Assembly (NCBI GenBank): GCA_011391495.1
Contig: JAABQK010000005.1
Location: 100,070-136,061 of the forward strand
Source of the DNA: Hydrogenophaga sp.
GTDB lineage: Bacteria > Pseudomonadota > Gammaproteobacteria > Burkholderiales > Burkholderiaceae_C
Direction of reading: 5' to 3'
Length of the DNA: 35,992 nt
Below the pieces are notes generated by a model. The model did not search any database. It was not told the origin of the DNA and saw only the letters and a program-made list of their open reading frames with translations. Made by a program: the position numbers and the translations under genes. Numbering within the stretch: position 1 is the stretch's first letter; each line of letters begins with the position of its first letter. Below are positions 26,040 through 33,232 of this stretch, in pieces.

Positions 26040-28184
26040 ATGAGCTCCAACACCCCCTCTTCCCCCTCTAAAAACAACGCTGCCGCTCCCGAAGCCGGTG
26101 AGCACAAGGTCAGCAACTTCCTGCGCCAGATCATCGAAGGCGACCTGGCCCGCGGCACCTACAGCGGCCGCCACTGGGCCGGCCACCCCGGCGACGCCAC
26201 CGTGCAGGCCACCGGCCAGCCCGACCCGGCGCGCATCCGCACCCGCTTCCCCCCCGAGCCCAACGGCTACCTGCACGTGGGCCACGCCAAGAGCATCTGC
26301 CTGAACTTCGGCCTGGCGCGCGACTACGGCGGCGTGTGCCACATGCGCTTTGACGACACCAACCCCGAGAAGGAAGACACCGAATACGTCAACTCCATCC
26401 TCGACGCGGTGCAGTGGCTCGGCTTCGGCTGGGAGGCGCACGGCCAGCAGCACCTGTTCCAGGCCAGCGACTACTTCGACACCATGTACCGCTGCGCCGA
26501 GTACCTGATCGAGACCGGCCACGCCTATGTGGACGAACAGACCGCCGAACAGATGCGCGCCAGCCGCGGCGACTTCGGCAAACCCGGCGTGGACAGCCCC
26601 TTCCGCAACCGCACCCCGGCCGAGAACCTGGCCCGCTTCCGCGAGATGCGCGCTGGCCAGCACGAAGACGGCTCGATGGTGCTGCGCGCGAAGATCGACA
26701 TGGCCTCGCCCAACATCAACCTGCGCGACCCGGCCATCTACCGCATCCGCCGCGCCACCCACCACAACACAGGCGACGCCTGGTGCATCTACCCGATGTA
26801 CAGCTACGCGCACCCGATTGAAGACGCGCTGGAAAACATCACCCACAGCATCTGCACGCTCGAGTTCGAAGACCAGCGCCCGTTTTACGACTGGACGCTG
26901 GAGCGCCTGGTGCCCGTGCTGCGCGCGCCGCAGTTCGCCCAGGCCCGCAGCGCCATCGAGAAGATCGAAGGCCAGGGTCTGGAAGCCGGCAAGGAATTTG
27001 CCCTGCACTGCCACAACCACGCCCACAAGCTGTTTGCCAGCGAGGCGGAAGGCCAACTGCGCGCGCTGTTCGCCCAGTGGGAGCACAACCGCGACGCCGT
27101 GCTGCACGACCTGCCCGCCTTCTTCACGCTGCTGAAGGCCGAGGCCGCGCAGTTCACCCCGCTGCTGGCCCACGCGCTGGACGGCGTGCGCCCCAACATC
27201 TTCCTGCTGCCGCACCAGCACGAATTTGCCCGCCTGAACCTCAGCTACGTGATCACCAGCAAGCGCAAGCTCGCGCAGCTGGTGTACGACCACAAGGTCA
27301 GCGGCTGGGACGACCCGCGCATGCCCACCATCGTGGGCCTGCGCCGCCGCGGCTACACGCCCGAAAGCATCCAGCTCTTTGCCGAACGCATCGGCGTCAC
27401 CAAGAGCGATTCCTGGATCGACTACAGCACGCTCGAAGGCTGCCTGCGCGAAGACCTGGAAAACAAGGCCCACCGCGGCATGGCCGTGCTCGACCCCGTC
27501 AAGTTGGTGCTCACCAACTGGGCCGAGGCCTTTGGCTCGGATGGCTACACCGAAGACTGCACCCAGCCCGCCCTGCCCCACAGCGCGATTGCCGAAGGCC
27601 AGACCCCGCCGCCCGACCGCGTGTTCAAGATCGGCAAGGAAGTGTGGATCGAACGCGAAGACTTTGAAGAAGTGCCGCCCAAGGGCTACAAGCGCCTTTC
27701 CCCGCCGCAAAAGAACGCAGACGGTACCGCGTCCGCTGGAGCGGTGGTGCGCCTCAAAGGCGGCTACGTCATCGAATGCACCGGCTGCGCCAAAGACGCG
27801 AACGGCACCGTGACCGAAGTGCACGCCAAAGTGATCCCCGGCACCAAGAGCGGCACCCCCGGCGCCGACAGCGTGAAGGCCAAAGCCGCCATCACCTGGG
27901 TGGGCGCCGCCGATGGTGTGAGCGCCGAAGTGCGCCTGTACGACCGCCTGTTCAGCGACCCCAACCCCGACGCCGGCGGCAAAGACTTCATCGAAGCCCT
28001 GAACCCCGACAGCCTGAAGGTCGTCACCGCCTACGTGGAGCCCTCACTGGCCGCCGCGAAGCCGGATGAGAAATTCCAGTTCGAGCGGTTTGGCTACTTT
28101 GTGGCGGACCGCTCAGACCATGGCGTGGGCGGGAAAGTGGTGTTCAACCGGGTGACGGGGTTGAAAGATTCGTGGGGGAAATAA
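26040..28184 (+). CDS. glnS: Glutaminyl-tRNA synthetase with a catalytic-domain insertion
   Basis: The 714-residue class I enzyme charges tRNA-Gln with glutamine. It has RFPPEPNGYLHVGHAKS (HIGH motif at 79-82), FDDTNPEKED, HNTGDAWCIYPMYSYAHPIEDALE and the KMSKS equivalent VITSKRKL at 404-411, followed by the GWDDPRMPT and anticodon-binding beta-barrel regions (IEREDFEEVPPKGYKRL, EKFQFERFGYFVAD). E. coli GlnRS is about 550 residues. The excess comes mainly from about 100 extra residues at 290-389, between YDWTLERL and LPHQHEFARLN, which are nearly adjacent in normal GlnRS. The insert is in frame, has a His-rich HCHNHAHKLF stretch and host-like GC content. The N-terminal 20 residues are Ser/Asn/Ala-rich and poorly conserved. 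Confidence 0.95.
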   Translation: MSSNTPSSPSKNNAAAPEAGEHKVSNFLRQIIEGDLARGTYSGRHWAGHPGDATVQATGQPDPARIRTRFPPEPNGYLHVGHAKSICLNFGLARDYGGVCHMRFDDTNPEKEDTEYVNSILDAVQWLGFGWEAHGQQHLFQASDYFDTMYRCAEYLIETGHAYVDEQTAEQMRASRGDFGKPGVDSPFRNRTPAENLARFREMRAGQHEDGSMVLRAKIDMASPNINLRDPAIYRIRRATHHNTGDAWCIYPMYSYAHPIEDALENITHSICTLEFEDQRPFYDWTLERLVPVLRAPQFAQARSAIEKIEGQGLEAGKEFALHCHNHAHKLFASEAEGQLRALFAQWEHNRDAVLHDLPAFFTLLKAEAAQFTPLLAHALDGVRPNIFLLPHQHEFARLNLSYVITSKRKLAQLVYDHKVSGWDDPRMPTIVGLRRRGYTPESIQLFAERIGVTKSDSWIDYSTLEGCLREDLENKAHRGMAVLDPVKLVLTNWAEAFGSDGYTEDCTQPALPHSAIAEGQTPPPDRVFKIGKEVWIEREDFEEVPPKGYKRLSPPQKNADGTASAGAVVRLKGGYVIECTGCAKDANGTVTEVHAKVIPGTKSGTPGADSVKAKAAITWVGAADGVSAEVRLYDRLFSDPNPDAGGKDFIEALNPDSLKVVTAYVEPSLAAAKPDEKFQFERFGYFVADRSDHGVGGKVVFNRVTGLKDSWGK

Positions 28185-28232
28185 GACCTTCCTCGCCGTA
28201 ACAACAAACCAACCTTAGGGGGGGGCGAATAG

Positions 28233-29105
28233 ATGATCGAAAAAATAACTACATTTTTCAACCAAGGCTGGGTTGGGCTCTCCATTGGAACCTTTCTGGC
28301 GATTTTTTTCTACATCAAATCGATCCGACGCCCGCAACTTTCGATACATCTAGAGGCTGCCCGAATGATTGGATGGGGCGGCACCGCAACAATGCCACCC
28401 GACGTCAATGTCTTCTTTCATGACGAAGCAGTACCAAGAATAGCTAGATCCCTGATCAGGATCTGGAACTCAGGCAATGCAACACTAGAAAATAGTCAAA
28501 TTGCGGCCAGTGACCCGATTAGAATAAGCCTCCAAAACAAGGATTCAAAAATACTATACTACGCACCAATCAAGACCAGCAATCCAGCATCAAATTGCAA
28601 CATAGTAGAGAGCAATTTTCAAGATGGCTACCTAGAATTAATATTTGATTATCTGGACCCAGGCGATGGAGTAGTGATTGGAATTTTGCATACCGATTTT
28701 TGTTTATGGCCAAAGGTTGCAGGCAGCATTAAGGGAAGTCGCCTGCACGAGCCTAGCAGGAAGTGGCTTCACTTCAGAATAATTCAGCGATTCATCTTCA
28801 GAACTGCCAAAGTGATACCGATCCTTTCAATTTTGGTCGGAATAACGGCAGTTCTCATTGCACTGATCCCTCCCAAACGGGAAGACACGACACCAAGCGA
28901 CTCCAAAGAGACTGTCACATACAACTCCAAGGACAAAATCCGAACACTTATGTTGACTGGCGGTGCCCTTTACGCAGCACTTGGTGTCTTCACTATTTAC
29001 AGCAGACGACCGCCATTTCCAAGAAGCCTTGTGATCGAAAAACGATCCACCTCCTCAAAAAGCAAAACAGAAGACAATGGGCCAATAAGCGTTCTTGAGG
29101 AATGA
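28233..29105 (+). CDS. AT-rich hypothetical three-TM protein
   Basis: The 290-residue product has an N-terminal membrane helix (about 13-29), a soluble beta-rich middle containing ARSLIRIWNSGNATLENSQI and SDPIRISLQNK, then two C-terminal helices (about 195-213 and 238-257) and a Lys/Ser tail. The middle domain pattern (WNSGN..L..S.I..SDPIRI) is one I recall from unnamed membrane proteins in varied bacteria, but I cannot name the family. The base composition is visibly much more AT-rich than every neighbour, with A/T third positions, so recent transfer is likely. A strong AGGGGGGG ribosome site precedes the ATG. It follows glnS by 48 bp without a terminator. Confidence 0.72.
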   Translation: MIEKITTFFNQGWVGLSIGTFLAIFFYIKSIRRPQLSIHLEAARMIGWGGTATMPPDVNVFFHDEAVPRIARSLIRIWNSGNATLENSQIAASDPIRISLQNKDSKILYYAPIKTSNPASNCNIVESNFQDGYLELIFDYLDPGDGVVIGILHTDFCLWPKVAGSIKGSRLHEPSRKWLHFRIIQRFIFRTAKVIPILSILVGITAVLIALIPPKREDTTPSDSKETVTYNSKDKIRTLMLTGGALYAALGVFTIYSRRPPFPRSLVIEKRSTSSKSKTEDNGPISVLEE

Positions 29106-29113
29106 GTCGGGGC

Positions 29114-29141
29114 ATCGGGGTCAGGTCTTGCCTTTTGCCCC
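29114..29141 (+). repeat. GGGGTCAG motif copy 1
   Basis: The sequence reads ATCGGGGTCAGGTCTTGCC then TTTTGCCCC, just after the AT-rich gene. The same 20-bp core (GGGG-Y-CAGGTCTTGCCTTTT) recurs at 29686-29713. Confidence 0.6.
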
Positions 29142-29209
29142 TACGTGAGCGATCCGCCTTTCGCTGCTGATACGGCAGCGAAGCACCTGGGTTCGGCGTC
29201 AGGCCGAAA

Positions 29210-29290
29210 TCACCCGCCAAAAAGCCCCGTACACAACTGCTGCTCGCACGGAATCCCGTCGTGATCCCCGTCCATTTCCATGCCGGGGCA
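29210..29290 (-). pseudogene. Remnant of an excalibur-domain gene (last 27 codons)
   Basis: Reading the minus strand from 29290 to 29210 gives CPGMEMDGDHDGIPCEQQL then CTGLFGG and a stop. This matches the end of the intact excalibur gene at 29784-30383 (CPGMEMDGDGDRIPCEEQW then CSGSFGG stop), so it is the 3' end of a second copy. Upstream homology stops abruptly at a GGGGTCAG motif (29295-29317). No promoter or start belongs to it. Confidence 0.75.
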
Positions 29291-29294
29291 GAGA

Positions 29295-29317
29295 TATTCG
29301 GGGTCAGATTCCAATTA
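29295..29317 (+). repeat. GGGGTCAG motif copy 2
   Basis: TATTCGGGGTCAGATTCCAATTA abuts the excalibur remnant and precedes the small membrane protein gene by about 45 bp. It closely matches copies at 31963 and 34311. Confidence 0.6.
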
Positions 29318-29362
29318 ACGCCAACCAAAAATCGCTGACCGCTTTTCAACCCGATTCGTCCA

Positions 29363-29668
29363 ATGGAAAACGCACCCCTCAGTTTCTGGATTCTGTTTGC
29401 CATCACCATCGCTGGCTTGGCCTCGGCGCAGGCGCTGCTCAGCAAGCTGGCAACCCGCCACCCTGTCACCTTCACCAAGCTGGGCTCTCTCCACCTCTTC
29501 GCCAACAACACGCCCGCCAACAACTGGCTATTCGCGCGGTGGTTGTTCAGCACGGAGGCGCTTTTGCTGGATGCAAACATCAGCACCTGGGTGTGGGTGA
29601 ACCGGGTGATGGCTTGCACAGCCGTGATGCTGTTCGTCTTCAACGTTTTCAAGATGTTCCTGGGCTGA
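29363..29668 (+). CDS. Small two-TM membrane protein
   Basis: The 101-residue protein has an N-terminal helix (8-26, FWILFAITIAGLASAQALL), a soluble loop with LATRHPVTFTKLGSLHLFANN and FARWLFSTEALLLD, and a C-terminal helix (about 78-100). The layout and the ArgHisPro, LeuGly and AsnAsn features resemble UspB-like small membrane proteins, but the likeness is weak. Function is unknown. It lies between two GGGGTCAG-flanked excalibur modules. Confidence 0.65.
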   Translation: MENAPLSFWILFAITIAGLASAQALLSKLATRHPVTFTKLGSLHLFANNTPANNWLFARWLFSTEALLLDANISTWVWVNRVMACTAVMLFVFNVFKMFLG

Positions 29669-29685
29669 CCCGTGGCGCAGGGTGG

Positions 29686-29713
29686 CAGCGGGGCCAGGTC
29701 TTGCCTTTTTTCC
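29686..29713 (+). repeat. GGGGTCAG motif copy 3
   Basis: CAGCGGGGCCAGGTCTTGCC followed by TTTTTTCC matches copy 1 with one substitution in the core. It lies downstream of the small membrane gene and of the minus-strand end of the intact excalibur gene. Confidence 0.6.
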
Positions 29714-29783
29714 TCCAAGCAAACCACCCGCTGACGGCGGATGCCGTGGCAGTAATCCTCCCGAGTTCGGATGCAGTTCGCGG

Positions 29784-30383
29784 TTACCCGCCAAAAGAAC
29801 CCGAGCACCACTGTTCTTCGCACGGAATGCGATCGCCGTCGCCGTCCATTTCCATGCCAGGGCAATGCTGCAGAAACAGCTTGGCTTCCCTGCAAGAGGT
29901 CATCTGAGAACAGTATTTGCGGCCATCACATCGAAACCCGGCGGGACGCGCGGCTGGGACAACCAACTCCGCAGGGGATGTGGGGTTCTGGGGCACAGCA
30001 AGCAAAGCCGCTTTGCGTTCGGCATATTGGGTGTAGCCATACCAAGCCAGACCAGCGATCAGCAGGATGACCACGAGAAACGCGCCCATCGAATTGGTTT
30101 CTGCGTGCTCCGTCGGCCGGCTTGCCGCTGAACGACCCCGTGAAGTGCCTGGATCGGGCGCCCCAGGCCGGCGCACCCTCACCGCCCGTTTGCGGCCTTC
30201 CTTGTCCAGCTCCATCTCAAACGACAGCGGCTCGCCGATGACGGGTGGTCGCCCGTCGCGCGGGAAAGCGGACACATGAACAAAGAGCTCCTGATCGCCA
30301 TGGTCGGCCACCACGAAGCCAAAGCCCCGTTCAGCGTTCCATTTTTTGAGCGTGCCGTTGAATCGGGATGCTGTTGCTTCCAT
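29784..30383 (-). CDS. Cold-shock domain / TM / excalibur fusion protein
   Basis: The 199-residue product has an N-terminal cold-shock domain (1-70) with RNP1-like LKKWNAERGFGFV and RNP2-like LFVHVSAF, so it should bind single-stranded RNA or DNA. An Arg/Pro linker leads to one membrane helix (99-118), and the C-terminus (151-199) is an excalibur domain: RCDGRKYCSQM, SCREAKLFL, CPGMEMDGDGDRIPCEEQWC with the calcium-binding DxDxD loop and paired cysteines. The nucleic-acid domain is probably cytosolic and the excalibur end periplasmic. The ATG at 30383 directly gives the cold-shock domain; the frame runs on to 30458 into a helicase remnant. Ribosome site is weak. Confidence 0.83.
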   Translation of the reverse strand: MEATASRFNGTLKKWNAERGFGFVVADHGDQELFVHVSAFPRDGRPPVIGEPLSFEMELDKEGRKRAVRVRRPGAPDPGTSRGRSAASRPTEHAETNSMGAFLVVILLIAGLAWYGYTQYAERKAALLAVPQNPTSPAELVVPAARPAGFRCDGRKYCSQMTSCREAKLFLQHCPGMEMDGDGDRIPCEEQWCSGSFGG

Positions 30384-30420
30384 GGGTGATGTGTCGTGGT
30401 GAGATTTCTGTGAACCGGCC

Positions 30421-30756
30421 TCAGGCAGCAAAGCGGTCTGCAAACGGCCCGCTGCCACTCAGGCCGATGATCAGCCGCTGCGGGGCCCGCGTAGCCCCCA
30501 CATAAAACAGCTTGGCTTCTTCGCGCTCGTCTTCGCCCTCGGCGGGCATGCGCCCGGCGCCGACCAGCGCCACCACCGGGAACTCCAGCCCTTGGCTGGC
30601 GTGCATGGTCAGCACCTTGATGGTGTCGGCGGCGGGCTCGCTGGTGGTCATGCGAGAGAGGCAGGTGCCGAGGGCGGGTATCTGTGTGGCCATGGAGTTG
30701 GTTTTATTGGCTTCCCTGGCTGCGATGATCCTCGCAAACTGCAACGACCACGGCAA
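30421..30756 (-). pseudogene. UvrD-type helicase C-terminal remnant
   Basis: The minus-strand open frame of 111 residues holds helicase motif V, IKVLTMHASQGLEFPVVAL, and motif VI-like AKLFYVGATRAPQRLIIG near its end, but the N-terminal ATPase domain (Walker A, motifs Ia to III) is missing. The recognisable part is roughly 30421-30660. A UvrD-like protein of 600 or more residues would be expected, so this is a truncated leftover, possibly from the event that placed the excalibur or FG-GAP gene here. An unannotated internal start could still express it. Confidence 0.7.
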
Positions 30757-30958
30757 ACCACCCTGTCAAGTTGCCTCTTCGGTACACGGGTGCGCAGGCA
30801 CCCCGCCATCGCGCAGAACGCGCGGGCAGCTAGGTTCACCGCCCTGTCATTCGCTGCTTTTTGCACAGCCCCATGAAACGCTTCACCCGAGGGCGCTGTT
30901 CAGGGGCCTCTCTGCCCGCCTCGGCGTAAGACCACGCGCTCCAACGCGACTGATCGCC

Positions 30959-31945
30959 ATGCCTTTTCACCTGTGCCTCCATCTTCATGCACCGCGGCCC
31001 CTGCCCGGCCCGGCGGCCATCGCTGCCCTGGCCGCTCTGGCCGTCTGCCTGGGCCTGCCTTCAACTGCTGCAAACGCCATGGGCCTGACGGTGGCCCCCC
31101 AGACCCAGACTTGCAGCCCCGTCGAGCGCAACGCCCAAGCCCTGCAGCCCTTGCCGGCGGAAGCCGACCGGCGCATCCCCGACAGCCAGGCTGTCAGCGG
31201 GCGGCAGGACCTGGCCTGGGCATGGCTCGGCACCCCCACCCGGCGCTACCCGCACAGTGCGCTGGGCTCGCCGGTGCACGCGGGGAGCGTGCACGCGCTG
31301 GTGAAGTCCCGCGCGGGCGGCTGGGCGATGGTGGAGCTGGTGCTGCCGCTGAACCGGGTCTATGAAGACCGGGTGCCGCGCATCGTCGACCTGGACCGGG
31401 ACGGACGTGAGGAGATCGTGCTGATTGAAGCCGATGCCCTGCGCGGTGCTTCGCTGGTGGTGCTGGGCGTTGACCACGCCACAGATGGCCCGCGCCTGGT
31501 CGAGCGCGCCCGGGGCCCCTTTGCCGGCTCCACCTTCCGCTGGCTCAACCCGGTGGGGGTGGCCGATTTCGATGGCGACGGCCAGCTGGACATCGCCAGC
31601 GTGGTCACGCCGCACATTGGCGGCGTGCTGCAGTTGCTGCATGCCCGGCCGCCGGCATTGCTGCCGTTTGCGCGCGCGCTCGATGTGTCGAACCACCGCA
31701 TGGGCGCGCTGGAGCAGGACCTGGCGGTGATCGTGCAGCAGCCCGGCCAGCGCCCCACCATCGTGCTGCCCGACATGACGCGCCGCGCCCTGCACGCGCT
31801 GCGCTGGGACGCTCCGGGCCAGTGGACCGAGCTGGCCGACCTCAAGCCGCTGCCCGGCCTCATCGAACGCCTCACGCCCTTGCCACAAGGGGCCTGCGCC
31901 ACACTGGCAGACGGCCGCACGCTGCGCGTGACGCTTTCGCACTAG
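30959..31945 (+). CDS. FG-GAP/VCBS-repeat exported protein
   Basis: The 328-residue product has an N-terminal hydrophobic segment (about 17-38) acting as a signal peptide, then a beta-propeller-like body. Two calcium-binding FG-GAP motifs are visible: DLDRDGREEIVLIE (Asp144, 146, 148) and DFDGDGQLDIASVV (Asp203, 205, 207). Such repeats occur in exported or surface proteins; no enzyme motif is present. The ATG at 30959 gives a proper signal sequence; the longer open frame from 30512 overlaps the helicase remnant antisense and is rejected. It ends 18 bp before a GGGGTCAG motif. Confidence 0.78.
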   Translation: MPFHLCLHLHAPRPLPGPAAIAALAALAVCLGLPSTAANAMGLTVAPQTQTCSPVERNAQALQPLPAEADRRIPDSQAVSGRQDLAWAWLGTPTRRYPHSALGSPVHAGSVHALVKSRAGGWAMVELVLPLNRVYEDRVPRIVDLDRDGREEIVLIEADALRGASLVVLGVDHATDGPRLVERARGPFAGSTFRWLNPVGVADFDGDGQLDIASVVTPHIGGVLQLLHARPPALLPFARALDVSNHRMGALEQDLAVIVQQPGQRPTIVLPDMTRRALHALRWDAPGQWTELADLKPLPGLIERLTPLPQGACATLADGRTLRVTLSH

Positions 31946-31962
31946 CCACGCACGGGAGGGAA

Positions 31963-31989
31963 TATTCGGGGTCAGGTTCCGAATTTCCC
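31963..31989 (+). repeat. GGGGTCAG motif copy 4
   Basis: TATTCGGGGTCAGGTTCC followed by GAATTTCCC, 17 bp after the FG-GAP gene stop and about 40 bp before the nucleotidyltransferase gene. It matches copy 2 almost exactly through GGTTCC/GATTCC. Confidence 0.6.
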
Positions 31990-32028
31990 TTTCCAGCAGG
32001 GATGCCATCAGTTTGCACCGACCTCTCT

Positions 32029-32059
32029 ATATGGGTATGATCGACCCCAATATGGGTAT
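32029..32059 (+). promoter_or_regulatory. Direct repeat, candidate operator of the nucleotidyltransferase-HEPN pair
   Basis: The decamer ATATGGGTAT occurs at 32029-32038 and again at 32050-32059, exactly 21 bp apart, two helical turns, as expected for a dimer or tetramer bound on one face. Both copies overlap possible start codons (32031 and 32052). The product next to it has a winged-helix domain, so autoregulation is a natural guess. Confidence 0.5.
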
Positions 32060-32681
32060 TTCATCTACCCCCTCACCATCTTCCACCGCCAACGCGCTGT
32101 TCCCCAAGGTGCGCCAGCGCGTGCTGGCCGTGCTGTTTGGCGCGCCTGATCGCAGCTTCTACACCAACGAGGTGATTGGCCTGGCGCAGTCGGGCGCGGG
32201 TGCGGTGCAGCGCGAGCTGGAGGCCCTGTCTTCGGCGGGCTTGCTCACGGTGCGCAAGCAGGGCAACCAGAAACACTTTCAGGCCAACGCGGCTTCGCCA
32301 GTGTTTGCCGAGTTGCGCGGGCTGGTGCTCAAGACGATGGGGTTGGCCGATGTGCTGCGCGCCGCGCTGGCGCCGCTGGCGCCTCAGATCGAACAGGCCT
32401 TTGTGTTTGGCTCCATTGCCAAACAACAAGACACGGCGCAGAGCGACGTGGACTTGCTCGTGGTGAGTGACGCACTGAGCTATGGAGAGGTGTTTGCTGC
32501 GCTGGAGGGTGCCAGCCAGACGCTGGGGCGCACCATCAACCCGGCGCTGTATTCGGCCGCCGATTTCCGCACACGCCAGGCGGGCGACAATGCGTTCATC
32601 AACCGCGTGATGCAACAGCCAAAGATATGGCTGATCGGCCAGGAGGAATCAGCGCCACATGAGCCCGCCAACCCCACTTGA
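32031..32681 (+). CDS. Winged-helix / nucleotidyltransferase protein (candidate MntA-like antitoxin)
   Basis: The 216-residue product (with the ATG at 32031) has a winged-helix domain at about 22-85 (LFPKVRQRVLAVLFG, RSFYTNEVI, AVQRELEALSSAGLLTV with the wing KQGNQKHFQ) and a minimal nucleotidyltransferase domain (120-205) with the exact GSX10DXD motif: Gly127-Ser128, then Asp139 and Asp141 in SDVDLLVV. MntA-type enzymes of HepT/MntA systems use this motif to attach AMP to the HEPN toxin; here an HEPN gene overlaps the 3' end. The added DNA-binding domain would let it also regulate transcription. Starts at 32037 or 32052 are equally possible; none has a good ribosome site. Confidence 0.82.
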   Translation: MGMIDPNMGISSTPSPSSTANALFPKVRQRVLAVLFGAPDRSFYTNEVIGLAQSGAGAVQRELEALSSAGLLTVRKQGNQKHFQANAASPVFAELRGLVLKTMGLADVLRAALAPLAPQIEQAFVFGSIAKQQDTAQSDVDLLVVSDALSYGEVFAALEGASQTLGRTINPALYSAADFRTRQAGDNAFINRVMQQPKIWLIGQEESAPHEPANPT

Positions 32682-33075
32682 AAACCTGAGCCGCTCCGCT
32701 GGCTCGCTCAAACCCGAACCCCCCGACGCGGCCGAGATCGCCGGCTTGCGGCGCACGGGTCAAGCCCGTCTGGCAGACGCGGGCAATGAATCGTTGGCGC
32801 TGGAGAGCCGCTTCGATCTGGCCTACAACGCAGCCCATGCCTTGTGTCTGGCCGCACTGCGCGCCAAGGGCTACCGTGCAGGCAACCGTTACATTGTCTT
32901 CCAGGTGTTGCCGCACACACTGGGGCTGGGCCCGGAGGTCTGGCGCGTGCTGGACCTGTGCCACAACAAACGCAACCTGGGAGAGTACGAGGGCCTGCTG
33001 GAGGTGGATGAGAGGCTGCTCGCCGATCTGATCGAGGCTGCCCAGAAGGTGGCGGCGGCGTTGGCAGCCGCTTGA
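32659..33075 (+). CDS. HEPN-domain protein (candidate HepT-like toxin)
   Basis: The 138-residue helical protein has the HEPN core: RFDLAYNAAHALCLAALRA (51-69), YIVFQVLPHTLGL, and RVLDLCHNKRNLGEYEG, giving Arg96-X5-His102, a match to the RX4-6H catalytic motif of HEPN RNases, followed by Arg104-Asn105 and Tyr110, a possible AMPylation site by analogy with HepT. Its start overlaps the nucleotidyltransferase gene by 23 bp, so the two are translated together. Related proteins I recall are paired with winged-helix nucleotidyltransferases but named only as hypothetical. The distance from the GGAGG (32641-32645) to the ATG is somewhat long. Confidence 0.78.
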   Translation: MSPPTPLENLSRSAGSLKPEPPDAAEIAGLRRTGQARLADAGNESLALESRFDLAYNAAHALCLAALRAKGYRAGNRYIVFQVLPHTLGLGPEVWRVLDLCHNKRNLGEYEGLLEVDERLLADLIEAAQKVAAALAAA

Positions 33076-33232
33076 AGCCGGCTCCAGGGGTGCCTGGTTC
33101 TGTGGGCACTCAGACTCCAGCTGGCCGCTTCCCTTCCGCTGTGCGCGCTCAGAGCCCCGCACCCTCAACAGCTCAGGGATGGGGCAACCACCGCATGAAG
33201 ATTCGGCGGCCTGCGGCTCCGTTCCGGTCAGA

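Noticed and set aside
25881..27824. 647-codon minus-strand frame antisense to glnS
   Set aside because: No family features; typical antisense frame of a GC-rich gene.
28993..29895. 300-codon minus-strand frame over the accessory region
   Set aside because: It crosses the excalibur remnant out of frame and is antisense to two plus-strand genes; no domain seen.
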